Position numbers and translations under genes: made by a program. The notes under the pieces were generated by a model that was given only the letters and a program-made list of their open reading frames with translations, had not been told where the DNA came from and ran no database searches. Shown in pieces: positions 29,601 through 40,470 of a DNA stretch of 64,000 bases. The DNA is from Eutreptiella sp. 'Long Island Sound 2002'. Lineage: Eukaryota > Euglenozoa > Euglenophyceae > Eutreptiales > Eutreptiaceae. Location of the stretch: the NCBI GenBank assembly GCA_964036045.1, contig OZ038384.1, positions 34,397,997-34,461,996 on the forward strand. Direction: 5' to 3'. Positions within the stretch are counted from its first letter, which is position 1. Every line of letters starts with the position of its first letter.

Positions 29601-30080
29601 TGTAACGGCAGCAGTGACAGCACTCATTTATACACTGATGTGATCAGAATTTCAATGATTCTCAGATGTACATTAGTGCAGTAAATTTTCCGCTTGTTTT
29701 CATGTTTTCCTTTCGCCGCCAGATGTCGCCTGTGAGTGCGCATCGAGTCGCATTTGTCTTTCGTGATTTCCCAATCGGATTTATTTAAATTATTTCGAAT
29801 GATTTCACGTTGTGTCATTATGTGCGATGAATGCGCATTGAGATTCTTGGTCTGCTCCATTTTTGTAGACCGGGTTTTCGTACTCTTCATATTCCACCAT
29901 GGAGTTCAAAGGACTTACAAGTGCTTCGCATATGTCGCTCCCAGAATCTGGATATGGGTCTGAAGAGGGTTATGTGGGTTCGGAGATATCAGGGGCAGTG
30001 TGGGGCGTTACAACCCCTGGGGCATCAAGGCTACAGGCTTCGCAGTTACAACAAAGATCAACCACTATGCAGCCCTTACA
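29601..30080 (+). repeat. 3' LTR of E2
   Basis: Begins TGTAACGGCA right after the polypurine tract and ends CCCTTACA. Pairs with 14309-14788. Carries its own copy of the gag ATG (29899) and 60 leader codons, open into the downstream host sequence. Confidence 0.9.
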
Positions 30081-31845
30081 CCCCGACGTCGAGTGGTTGG
30101 ACGTCCTCACCGACAGAGACGCGGCGACACCACCCCCCCGCCCCCCCTGGCGCGCACCAACCTGGGCGCTGCCAGACCCGGGGGCGGACCCCACGATTTA
30201 CGTCCCCGACTACGAACATTATGACGACGCGCCACGGGGCAGTCTACCCCCCATTGGCAATCTGCCAGACAGTTGGGGCCAAGTCACCCCCATGAACCAC
30301 AACAACTACTGCACCATCGTTGTCACCCTCACCACCCGCCTCCCGATCGCCTTCGGCTGGCTGGTGGGGGACGCGGAGTGGGCGATGGGCATCGCCCGCG
30401 GCGCCCATGTCGCCGAGTGGGGGGACTTCTTCCACCGCGGTGGGGCCATGACCCCGGGGGCGACCGAGGCGCTGATGGCGGCCTACCTCACGTGGAGGGG
30501 CATCCCCCCTCCACGCAGCCTCCGGCCACTGGTGCAGCGTGCCAAGCAGCCGCACGTCCCGCCGCCGCAACTGGGCACGTACGGCAATGCGGCAGTCGCC
30601 AGGATGATGGCCAGAGGTACCCGACTTGACGGTTCATCCTACTCCCCCCGGAGAACCACCGCGACTATCACCACCCTCCCGCCCCAATCCCGCGCCACGA
30701 CAGCAACTAGGGCCACGAATGTACGGGCCCGAACATCGGCCGCAACGTCCTCCACGTCCCCAAGCCCGTCCACCTCCGCCCCCCCCACACCCGTCGCCGC
30801 ACCACACCAACAGCGCGCCACCGACGCCACGCGGACTACGGGCGATCCGGCACCACCGAGGGCTGGCACGCAACAGAGCCCCCGACAAGAGCGTGCGTCC
30901 AAACGGGCGGCGCAACAACAACCAACACAACACCGCACGGCCACAGGGATTCGGGAACACCGGGCATCACCTGCCGGGAGGAGAGCCGTACCCAGCCCCA
31001 AGAATACAGGGGCGGTGGGCACCCAGCCTGAACAACCCCCCGGCACTGCACACCCGCACAGAGAACCGGCCCCGAGCCCCACAGGAAGCCCGCAACCCCT
31101 AACACCACCCGTCGCGCCCGCACACGGTCCACGGCCGGCAGCCAGCCAAGCGGCAGCAACACAGGCCCACCCGGAGCCCGGCCCGCACCATGGCACACCT
31201 GACCGGCTGGCAGCGGGCCAAGCATACGCGCCGCCTGACGGCCCCCCCACGCCGGCACACACCGCTACCCCGACCGACACCACCGCCGCCCGGCCCTCCG
31301 ACACCGTGCACCCCCACACCCCCGGCCCCACCGAGGGCCTAATCCCCCAGGCTCCGGCAACGTCCGGCGCGGAGGCCCTACCGGCCGCTACGCACGACGG
31401 CCCGGTGCCCCAGCAGCACCACGCCCTACCAATAGAGCCGACCAGACCGCAGCGCGGGGAGCCCACGGTTGGCGCGGAAGAAATTCGAGGGCCCCCGCAA
31501 CGGACAATAACACCAACACCAATGGGGGAGCCTGGCGGGAGAGCGGACTGGCCGTCAATGCAGAGTGCCGACCCACCGAACATAGCGGCACGCGGAGGTG
31601 GCGAGGCATTGGCTGCTGACCGGCCTGACACGGAACCTGAGGGACCAACTCCGGACACCAAGTGTGAGGACGGCCTCCACCGACCCTCAGCCACAGATCG
31701 CGCAGGCGCCGCCCCCCTGGCGAACCTAGCACCTCGCGCAGACGCAAGCACGTTGGGGGGGGGCGCCACAGGGAGATCCACCGGAAACCCGCGCGGGGTC
31801 AGAGACTCGGGAAGCGACACCCCACATGCCCCAGCGCGCGGCTGA
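29899..31845 (+). CDS. Host RING-finger ORF, 3' part, now fused to LTR-encoded Gag leader codons
   Basis: The first 60 codons come from the E2 3' LTR. From 30081 on the sequence belongs to the GC-rich host. Without E2 it would continue the RING-like ORF that starts at 14002: joining 14308 to 30086 keeps frame and drops one 5-bp target copy. Residues after the junction form a possible globular domain (about 30090-30640, with CTIVVTLTTRLPIAFGWLVG). Then comes a very long Pro/Thr/Ala-rich disordered tail to TGA 31843. No family recognised for the globular part. As it stands the LTR start could drive a chimeric protein; whether it is made is unknown. Confidence 0.5.
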   Translation: MEFKGLTSASHMSLPESGYGSEEGYVGSEISGAVWGVTTPGASRLQASQLQQRSTTMQPLHPDVEWLDVLTDRDAATPPPRPPWRAPTWALPDPGADPTIYVPDYEHYDDAPRGSLPPIGNLPDSWGQVTPMNHNNYCTIVVTLTTRLPIAFGWLVGDAEWAMGIARGAHVAEWGDFFHRGGAMTPGATEALMAAYLTWRGIPPPRSLRPLVQRAKQPHVPPPQLGTYGNAAVARMMARGTRLDGSSYSPRRTTATITTLPPQSRATTATRATNVRARTSAATSSTSPSPSTSAPPTPVAAPHQQRATDATRTTGDPAPPRAGTQQSPRQERASKRAAQQQPTQHRTATGIREHRASPAGRRAVPSPKNTGAVGTQPEQPPGTAHPHREPAPSPTGSPQPLTPPVAPAHGPRPAASQAAATQAHPEPGPHHGTPDRLAAGQAYAPPDGPPTPAHTATPTDTTAARPSDTVHPHTPGPTEGLIPQAPATSGAEALPAATHDGPVPQQHHALPIEPTRPQRGEPTVGAEEIRGPPQRTITPTPMGEPGGRADWPSMQSADPPNIAARGGGEALAADRPDTEPEGPTPDTKCEDGLHRPSATDRAGAAPLANLAPRADASTLGGGATGRSTGNPRGVRDSGSDTPHAPARG

Positions 31846-32920
31846 CGGGGGAACGTCGCCAAGCGGACACAACCGCAACAACGACTCTTTGGATGCCTTC
31901 ATGGAGTCCTGTAGGGCCGACCCCCACACAGTCCCAGCAACGGCGGCGCCACGCGTCTACCCGGAGCCACGACGCGGCCAGGTGGAAGACACACCCCTCA
32001 CGGCATCACGACAGGCACACCCCCAGCGCGATTACACCGCCCTGGGGCAGGTTACCGCTGCGAGTGAGGGGCATGCGACCGCAAGCTGCGCGGCGGACCG
32101 GACCACGGACGAGCGCGGCGCCCCAGGAGAGGGCGCGCGCGTGGAAGCGGCCACTAACACCGCTAGCGAGCCTATCGGCCCGCCGCCGGGGACCGCCCCG
32201 CCCTGGGGGCGGGGGTACCTGGACTACGCACGCTTGGAGGGCGACGCCAATCGCCCCGGCGAACAAGCGGAACAAGCGGCGACCCGAGACCTGGGCCTCT
32301 GGGTCCCCAGGCTTACCGCGGGGGAGCAGCTCGCCCTGGCAGTCCGCATACGATGGCAGGTTACTTCGCGGTCCCGCCACGTCGCGGAGGGAACCCGCAC
32401 CATGGCACACGTCACATTTGGCCATCAGACGGGGCACACGCCCCCCGCCACCAAGGACCACCCCGGCCAATGGCACTATGTGGCCACCCGGCTCATGGCG
32501 CATATGGGGGCCTACAGCCCGGATGAAATGAATGGACTCCACTGGCAGTGGCACCAGCGAGCCGCCCTGCGCATCCGTGCGACCATGCAGGACCATGATA
32601 TCTGGGAAATCCCTGGGTCACCGGGCTACCAAGGACATGCCTCAGGCCACCGACGGCCGCAGTCCGAAGACGTTCCGGAGCCTCCCAGGCAGGCGGCGCG
32701 CCAAAACTCCCCGGAGTGCCCACGGGGGCCAGCACCCGGGATGGGTTCCCCCTGTGGCACATACAGAAGCCCCGTGCGACCGTTCGCCCCGCGGAGGGGC
32801 CCAGGCAGTCCCCACGCCTCCGGGATGCAATGTGGCACGACGGAACAACGCCAAAAGACAAGGAACCCGTCGTGGCAGCCGCACACCGCCTCCCGCGGCG
32901 CGGCGAGTCGTCTTCCATGA
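31826..32920 (+). CDS. Unknown ORF overlapping the end of the RING-finger ORF
   Basis: ATG 31826 overlaps the end of the previous ORF by 20 bases in another frame, a compact arrangement typical of element ORFs. 364 residues. The centre (about 32200-32600) has a conserved-looking segment with Trp, His and Met (WHYVATRLMAHMGAYSPDEM, NGLHWQWHQ). The ends are Pro/Arg-rich and disordered. No family recognised; the GC-rich base composition makes chance ORFs long here, so moderate doubt remains. Confidence 0.4.
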   Translation: MPQRAADGGTSPSGHNRNNDSLDAFMESCRADPHTVPATAAPRVYPEPRRGQVEDTPLTASRQAHPQRDYTALGQVTAASEGHATASCAADRTTDERGAPGEGARVEAATNTASEPIGPPPGTAPPWGRGYLDYARLEGDANRPGEQAEQAATRDLGLWVPRLTAGEQLALAVRIRWQVTSRSRHVAEGTRTMAHVTFGHQTGHTPPATKDHPGQWHYVATRLMAHMGAYSPDEMNGLHWQWHQRAALRIRATMQDHDIWEIPGSPGYQGHASGHRRPQSEDVPEPPRQAARQNSPECPRGPAPGMGSPCGTYRSPVRPFAPRRGPGSPHASGMQCGTTEQRQKTRNPSWQPHTASRGAASRLP

Positions 32921-33005
32921 GGGTACGGACAGGGACCACGGGGGCCCCTGCGACCCCCACACCCAGCGACCATCATCTACCACTGATCCCCGACGCCGGT
33001 CCAAG

Positions 33006-34560
33006 ATGCCCCGCACCAAACGGACGCACATCCCCAACATTCTCACGCCAGTCGAGCGCGAGCGGCAGGCAGCGTTTCACGCGGACCCCTGCCAGGCGGC
33101 GGACGGGGCATCCAGCTCGTCCGCCGCCTCCCTCCCAGGGTCCGCGCCCAACCCACTGCTCGGGGGACCACACGCCACGGACACGCGACCAAGGGAGCCT
33201 GCGGCCGACCCAAGGCCTGCGCAAGGAGCGGGGGGACAGCCCCCCCCACAGCCCCCAAACCGCCAAGCCACGGAGGACACATCGCAGCAACCGCGGCACG
33301 ACGCGAGCGGCCCAAGGGCGAAGGCAGAAATGACAGGGACCTCCGGCCCTCAGGAGTCCGCTGGCCCACTGCCCGCAACCGCGCCCTGCTCAGTGCCCCA
33401 GCAACAGGAACCCTCCACAGAGTACGTGCCTGAAGGACACCCTGGCACCACGTCACGGCACCCCTCCCCGGCTAGCGCGGCGCTGGACCAGGACCGGGTT
33501 GCCATGCCCCCCCCAGCCCCCGACCGCCGCAGCAAAGGGACACGGGTCCCTTCCACGACGCGGAACTGGTGGCAACCCTCCGGGAACACCTCCGTGACGT
33601 CGACCCGAACAGGCTCTTCGCCGTGGTCCCCCTGCCACACACCGCAACCACCGAAACTTTTGTGGGGCAGCTACAGGGGCTCGTCACCCCCGGGGCACAG
33701 GTCTCTGACGACCTTGTTGAAGCGTGGATCTGGTGGTTCAACACCCGTCAACCAGCCCAGAGGGGCGTGTGGGTCCCACACCTGGGGTGGGTTCACACGC
33801 TCATAGCGCCGCCGACGGACCCCAGACCCGCGCCCAGCACCGGGGGCCGGGAGCGTGCCGCCCCGCCACCGTGACCCGAAACCCTCTGTATCCCGCCGTA
33901 CAAAGGCCTGGCGGCATGGGAAAGCTGGACCGCCCGTAGCAGGGGGCACAACCTCACGAGCCTGGCGGCACGCTACACGGAGACGGCGCGCGCCGCGCCC
34001 CCACCGCGCGAACGTGATCCTGGCACCATCGCCATGATTGTGTTGGAGAATGGCCAGTACTACCAAGTGCGGATCATCCCGCACTTGCGGGAGAGCCACT
34101 GGAGTTGGAGGCCGTCGACTCCATGCTCCCGGCGACCATGGACCTGCCGGACAGCCCCACCCCCCTGCTCCCTGGCCAGCCCCCGGACCCCCTGACGGCC
34201 ATCGTGTCAGGGACGGCCGGCACTTGGCACCCAGGCCATGCCCTCTACTGCCTCTTGCGGTGGGCGCAAGGCTGCTGGCCACACACCAGGGCGTGGTCAG
34301 CGACGTGGAGGTTCTACCTCGACGGCCGGCAGCAGTTGGAAGCCATCCCGGAACTGACGGCAGAGACCCCCACTGCGCCAAACCTGTGCCCCGTCTTCGC
34401 GATCCATCAGATCCGGGCGCTGGCACTTGGCGAGCAACTGCAGCCCGGCATCCGCACTGAGACGGAGGCCCAGGCGGCACACGCGGCCGTTCTGCACGAA
34501 ATCTTCAGTGCCCTCCGCAGCGCCCTTGTGCGACGCGTGGGTAACCCCCCAGGGCCCTGA
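33006..34560 (+). pseudogene. Ulp1-like cysteine protease-like ORF, frameshifted
   Basis: ATG 33006 (MPRTKRTHIPNILTPVERER) opens a Pro/Ser-rich N-terminus. Near 33545 sense shifts to another frame, with DDLVEAWIWWFN and VWVPHLGWVHTLI (33710-33810). TGA 33872 interrupts it, and it continues with ENGQYYQVRIIPH and SHW (His at 34097-34099). After a one-base shift it reads LEAVDSML (Asp near 34115) and runs to TGA 34558. A Trp-rich start followed by His-Trp and Asp is the order of C48/Ulp1 proteases, which occur in several transposon classes, but I cannot place the catalytic Cys. It would be a deSUMOylase-like or polyprotein protease, here inactive. Confidence 0.35.
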
Positions 34561-35920
34561 GCCGCAGCCAGCCACAGGACCTGCAGCGACGACGCGCAGC
34601 CGCACATGCGCGACACGAGTCCCGCACCGGCCATGCGCAAGGGAAGAGACGACATGGCGGCCACGGGATCGCCTCCTCCCGCCGGAGGACCGGCTGCTGG
34701 ACGTCACACCAACGACTGCGGAGTCAGCCAGGAACCACGACATACCTGGGCGAGCGGACCTCGCCCAAAAAGACCCCCTTGTACAACCCAAAAACGCGCA
34801 GCAGCGCAACACACTCCGGCAAAGCCTGTTGACCTGGCACATCCGCGGGGAAGGCGTCAACCCACCCGGCACGTGCAACGGACACCCAAGGTGTAGAGGC
34901 TAGCCTCAGCGGCCCATGGTGTCGGACACGAATAAAACCCCGACTACCTCCTCCCACACCCCCCGGGCGGGGGCCGCACTTCCCAGACCCCCGCGACCCG
35001 CCTGCAACAGAGAAAGGGGCAGCGCCACACCCGGACCCGTCATCCCACCTGACCCTCCTCTCCTGCGTAAGGGATCCGCGACGGGCCGGGCAAAGGGGCC
35101 AGCCAAACACGCGGGGCCCACGGCCGGGCCGATGACCATAGGAGTGTTATCGAGCACCGCGATCCGCCGGATCCCGGCGCTTGCGCTGGGCGAACGACTG
35201 CAGCCCGCCATCCGCACTGAGACGGAGGCCCAGGCGGCACACGCGGCCCTTGTGCACGCAATCTGCAGTGCCCTCCGCAGCGCCCTTGTGCGACGCGTGG
35301 GAAACCCCCCAGGGCCCTGAGCCGCACCCGGCCACAGGACCTGCAGTGACGACGCCCAGCGGCACACGCGCGACGCGAGTCCCGCACCAGCCATGCGCAA
35401 GGGAGGAGAGGACACGACGGCTGCGGGATCACCTCCTCCCACCGGAGGGCCGGGCGATGGACGTCACACCAACAGCTGTGCACTCGGCCATAAACCACGA
35501 CGACCCCGGGCGAGCCCACCTCGCCCAAAAGGACCCCTCGTACAACCCAACGACGCGCGGCCGTGCAACACACCCCAGCAACGCCTGTCGGTCGGACACA
35601 CCGACGGGAAAGACGTAAAGCTGCCCAACACATGCAACAGATACCCGAAGAGTGGAGGCTAGCCTTAGCAGCCCATGGTGTCGAACACAAACGGAAACCC
35701 AGCAACTTCCTCCTACATCCCCCGGGCGGGGGCCACACTTCCCGGACCCCCGCAACCAGCCTGCAACAGAGAAAGGGGCGGCGCCACACCCGGACCCATC
35801 CTTCCACCTAACCCTCCTCTCCCGCGAGCCGGATCCAAAAGGGGCTGGGCAAAGGGCCCGGTCAAACACGCGGGACCCACGGCCGGGCCGATGACCACGA
35901 GAATGTTATCTAACAATCGT
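34399..35920 (+). repeat. Tandem duplication, two units of about 760 bp
   Basis: 34399-35158 and 35159-35920 align with an offset of 759-760 (CCGCACTGAGACGGAGGCC at 34452 and 35212; AGGCTAGCC at 34897 and 35656). The first unit contains the end of the Ulp1-like ORF, so the second copy duplicates its last 50 or so codons. The remainder holds short GC-rich frames that I do not consider genes. Confidence 0.8.
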
Positions 35921-36132
35921 CCAGAGTATTACCTTCTAAGGCGAGCATCCAGGGATACGTGCACCGCGGGGACCGGCGCACACCTCCTCCGGGAAAGTTA
36001 AACGCCTGGGACGCCGGGGGTGGGTTTCGGCACATATAACCTACGCGAATGGTACGAGGGACACACTCCCCGCAGAAAGCTAACAGCGTCAATAAGAAAG
36101 AGGGGGGCTGCGACACTGCCCGGTATTCGTAT
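35921..36132 (+). other. Host element sequence before E3
   Basis: GC-rich, no gene seen. It ends with GTAT at 36129-36132, the left target duplication of E3. Confidence 0.5.
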
Positions 36133-39038
36133 TGACGCGTTCCCGTGGGGGGCCTGGCCACGGGACGCTGCGGTCGACACGCACAGGCAAGCAGGCAGGC
36201 AAAGCACTGCGCTCACAGGGGCGTCATCACGCTCGTGTCATGTGACAAAGCGTTTCAGGATCCTTGCCACTCTGAAACAAGGGAACAAAAGTATGTACAG
36301 CAACACATCAGGATATGTACACATGGGGTTGAGACTGGACTGGGGTAAGGGCATCACAGGACAATAGACACTCAGTCCCAACTCATATCCTAATCACAGG
36401 TCCGACCCTCTCAGTGGCTGGTGGGGGCGGCGGCTCAAACACAACCCATGCCCTGCTCAGTCCGGACCCTGAAACCTTGCAAATAGGGGAGGTGTTGCGT
36501 CCAGCCACAGGCGAGTTCCTGGTAACCAAGGAGCTCCAAGGCCAGACGACAGTGGCTCCCCATGCTCCCTCAACGGCAGGTCCCAACTCCCCCCTGAGCG
36601 AGAGATATGGCCCCGCCATTATCCCCTAGGAGTTCTTAGCTGAAAATGGGCTGTTTCAGCCCAAACTGATAATAGCTCAAGAATCCCCAAAGTTGACCCC
36701 TCGTTTGGACCCGCCAGAGATAGGGACGAGGCAACTGACCCTATGCCCTTGGACTACAAACTTTTTGGAGCCCTCACCCAACCTGGTTCCCTCTGAGGTT
36801 CCGGCATCAGGGCACCATGGGTTCATCAAGTGGGGTCATGATGCCAAAATCACCAAAATTGGCGTCATTTCCACGCGTGGTTCGCCCGGCCAGGGCAAGG
36901 CCAATGGCTCACAGGATAGGATGCAGGACCTAGGACTTCTATCTGAGTGCACAACTTATAATTGGGTCCGGGCTCCTTGTGGGCATAGAGATATGGGGCC
37001 GCCAATTGTCCACACGGGGGGGGGGGGGTGAAATTTGGGTCCCAAAAGGGGGTCATTTTGGCTGCTCAAAATGAGCCAAAATCCGGATTACCCTCAATGG
37101 TATATCTCCACGCCGGCTTGGAGATCAGATCTGCCATTCCATATGCAATCCACTGGGAGTCCAACAAAGACTGCCATGCCCTTGGCATTCGAAGATCTCG
37201 ATGCCACTCGGCGTGGTGACAATCCAAATTGGGTCCACAATTGCCAAAATGGCAAAATCATCCACACTCACCTTGGGCTAGCACTTTGACGAAGGTTGCT
37301 CCACTTTGCCCACGTGGTGTGCGAACCATGGTGACCAATATCCATAACACCCATGTCATATATGGTCCATTGGTCCATGCATCGGGCGTGCACGAGGGGG
37401 CTGAACATGGTGCACGGCGGGCAGAAAATGTGGAAAATTGCTCCAAATGGCCAAAAATGCGCACACTCATGGTTGGAGCAAATGAGGCACATGCCCGACT
37501 TGGACCGGAGTGTGCCATAGGATTGGTATCAAGTCATATGCGTCCAACATATCTTTTGCACGTCGCCCAAACCCCCCCGGTTTTGGGAATGGCAGGGTCG
37601 CCAAGTGAGCCCATGACTTGGGATCGTCCCAAATCGCCAACATGGCGGTCACGGTATGCCAAGCCCAAGGGGAGTTATCCGCCGGGTCCAAGATATGTTG
37701 GGCACCGAAGTATGTACCTTCAAAACATACTTGGGTCATGATGCTCATTGAGCGCAACGGTGAGATACACGGTCACCACTTGACATCATGACGGGCAAAA
37801 AACAGCAAAATTGGCGAGAAAACTGACGCAAAAGTGCCCTGAAAATTGCACAAATATATTATAATATCTTCGGCTTGGATTGAGTAATCGACCAATCCTT
37901 CTAAACACAATGACTCGACACCAATGACCTTCGATTTCACACATGTGCTCCACTTAGGGCGCTTTGGAAGGCCGTGCGCACTGCCTCCCAAGTGGGCACA
38001 TGCAAAAATGGAATATTGCAAAAAACACACCTTGCTCGCAACACATCGCTTGGGGAGCGCTCCACAAGCGTCCCCTCACAAAGGTTAGGCTCGCGAGTGT
38101 TGGTTGGGAGTACAATGAAGGGCCTCGTGCGATTTGGGGTTCATTGGCGGGTTAGTCTTGGAATGGTGCACCCGCCAAATGGGCACGTGATATGACACGA
38201 AATATGGCATACAACCCTACACTCGCCTTCTAGACCCAACCTAGTGGCCTAGACTCAAAGTATGCCTATATTCTAGAGTAACTAAACTAATGTAACTTTG
38301 GTCCCTTAACACGCATGCAAGTGCTTTGGTCGAAAATCGACCTCCTTTCGGAAAGCCGAATTTTAGCATGCACGCAAAATATATTGCCAATATATATATG
38401 GAGATCATATATGCACTATCCGGGGAAGACAAGTGATATGCCCCGGATGTAGAGGCAAGCAAAGAGGGAGGCCTAGAGGCCTATGGAGTTGGGATCCTTT
38501 GGCCTCATCCTATGACTATGGGGGGCAAAACCTCATACACAGTGCCTATGAGGCACGTTAATTCGCCCTTGGGCGCTTGAATGCTCGTAACCCTTGTTAT
38601 TTCACTTGGGGGTTCCAAGCGCCTTCGGCCGCCCAGATTTTCTGGGGAAAATCTGGGACGCGATGCGTTTTATCAAGGAAAGAAATTGCGGATCACTCGA
38701 AGAGTGTTTCATTCTTGACTTCCGAAAAAATCGTTCTACAGAATCATCTAATACAGTGCACGGAACGGGCGACGACAGGCGGCTCGACTGCGGCGTCTTC
38801 CCGACAATTAGAAATCGCGGTAGAAATCGGGTATTTCACCGATTTCTAACCGCAAATTGACCAAGGCAGTAAAATTATTGTAATTCTACATCGACTTAAT
38901 GGTTAGAAATCGGATTCCAGATTTCGCGGGTTAGAGAACAGGGATATCCCGCTGACAGCCGGTGTCAACGGCTTCCGCACGGGTGTGACGGCTCACAGGC
39001 CTCCGGGCCATGGGCCATAGGTTCTGCGTACCGCTTCA
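36133..39038 (-). repeat. 3' LTR of E3
   Basis: Matches 50051-52457 in two blocks: 36133-36318 (with 50051-50236) and 37068-39038 (with 50417-52457). The middle 36319-37067 does not match the 180 bases at the equivalent place in the other LTR. A 12-G run lies near 37018-37028. No gene supported. Confidence 0.85.
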
Positions 39039-40470
39039 CCCCCCTCCTTAGAGCAAACCCTTGGGGGGGGCTCGATAACACCCAAGCATGGCAGCGGGTA
39101 CCCAGAACCATCCCCTGAAGGGGGGGGGTGTCACATCCTCACTTCAGGCCGCTTTGCGGGTTAGGCTGCCGAGTACAATCCCACAGTAAGACAAGCACGG
39201 TGCTGTAGCCGTTAGTAACTGCAAGTATAGTATCAAGTATCAAGTCCCGGGTCCTGGCGGCGATTGTTCGGCATCCAAAGGACCCGTCAACCCATACCAG
39301 GCGCACTGGGTGCCGGCTGCGACGGTCACTACCACAGTGGCAGTGGCATACACGGCCAACATAGGCGTCAAACGACGACCGAGGTGGTCCCACAGGTCGA
39401 AAGCGACCACAAAGATCCATCAGGCTACCCCAGGCTTCCCAAGGCCGCGAGTGCAGAGTGGTACAGCCGAACGAACTCCTCCATAAGGGATGGGGCATCA
39501 AGGCCGTCTTTTCCCTCGCCCCATTACCACGAAGGTCATGCATGGGGGAGTCCCCATGCAGTCCGGGCGGAGGCGTCCACTCCTCAAACCTCCAGTTTTC
39601 CAGGCAGACTGACCGAGGTCAGGACACCAGAGGTCGCCATCCGACTGCAAGTGCGTCTGCGAATCGGTAGGCTCACACTGGGACTGACAGTGGCGGACCG
39701 CTGGGAGTGTACTCAGGCAACTTGGCTTCCCGCCTGGCGCCATCAGGATCTCAGCACATCACAGCCACTAGGGCACACGGTATCACGGGCACTCAAACAG
39801 AAGAATCTGTACTTAGGTACTGGTCCAGGCTGGACCTTATGTAAGAGCATGTACATGGCGACTCAGGGCGCCTTCGTATTCCGATTCGCATCCCCTCGGG
39901 GGGGAAAAACAGTCCACATTTCGGTGATGGGCTGATAATACGCAACATACAGATGCACATATCCTGGGGGACAGAAAAATAAGCAATAAACGGGGTAAAT
40001 AGGCGTGTAAACACACTCTGGATAGAGCGCCAAACCACGCCCCGGTTAGGATAAGGCATATGCAGGAGGGTGGACAGGAAAAACGCCTGAGTTCAGGCCA
40101 TATATAGTCTGCAGACACACGTAGACTGGTCTGGATTCCGCAAGTGCCATGGGACCAGACCACACACCAAAAAATCGCAATGCCGATGACAGCGGCATCC
40201 GTTGCGCAACGTCGTATGGGCTTCAAGGCCCTAAGAGCTCAGGAAATGTCAAGGTCAGTCGCCCTGCCTGTTTTCCGAAGGATTCAGCAGGCGGATTGTG
40301 ACGAATAGAAGTGGAAGAGAGGAGCCATCCTCCCCTGGACTCAGCAGGGGGGGGTATGTGGCCACTCTGATGGCAGGTCACCGGAAGATGGAAGAGAACA
40401 AGCAAGTGTGGGACGATCCGTCGACCAAACAAGCGCTCAAACTGCATCAGGGGAGAGCTCAGGGCGGTGA
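39039..40470 (-). other. E3 3' untranslated region and polypurine tract
   Basis: About 1.4 kb between the pol stop and the 3' LTR. The purine tract on the minus strand (AAGGAGGGGGG) is at 39039-39049. A plus-strand open frame at 39264-39935 shows no protein-like features; I see no gene here. Confidence 0.55.

Larger units (their letters stand above)
14309..30080 (+). mobile_element. E2: chromovirus with 480-bp LTRs
   Basis: LTRs at 14309-14788 and 29601-30080 are each 480 bp, begin TG and end TACA, and differ at about 10 of the central 460 positions. Their outer 8-10 bases differ more. The flanking pentamers are CCCAG and CCCCG, a 4 of 5 match to a target duplication. A perfect tRNA-iMet primer site touches the 5' LTR, and a purine tract (AGAGGGGGAG) touches the 3' LTR. 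Internal order: leader, gag, protease, methyltransferase-like domain, RT, RNase H, integrase, chromodomain. A 5.5-kb TIR element splits the 3' untranslated region. Frame changes near 17170 and 22200 and several stops show inactivity. Confidence 0.92.

Noticed and set aside
30639-31862. 407-codon minus-strand open frame in the host element
   Set aside because: Mirror of the Pro/Thr/Ala-rich ORF; GC bias makes long antisense frames common here.
37229-37741. 170-codon frame in the E3 LTR, also present in the other LTR at 50578-51089
   Set aside because: Present in both LTRs only because the LTRs are duplicated; the second copy is broken into shorter frames, so there is no sign of coding constraint.
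39264-39935. 223-codon plus-strand frame in the E3 3' untranslated region
   Set aside because: No recognisable motif, wrong strand relative to E3, and composition like its non-coding surroundings.
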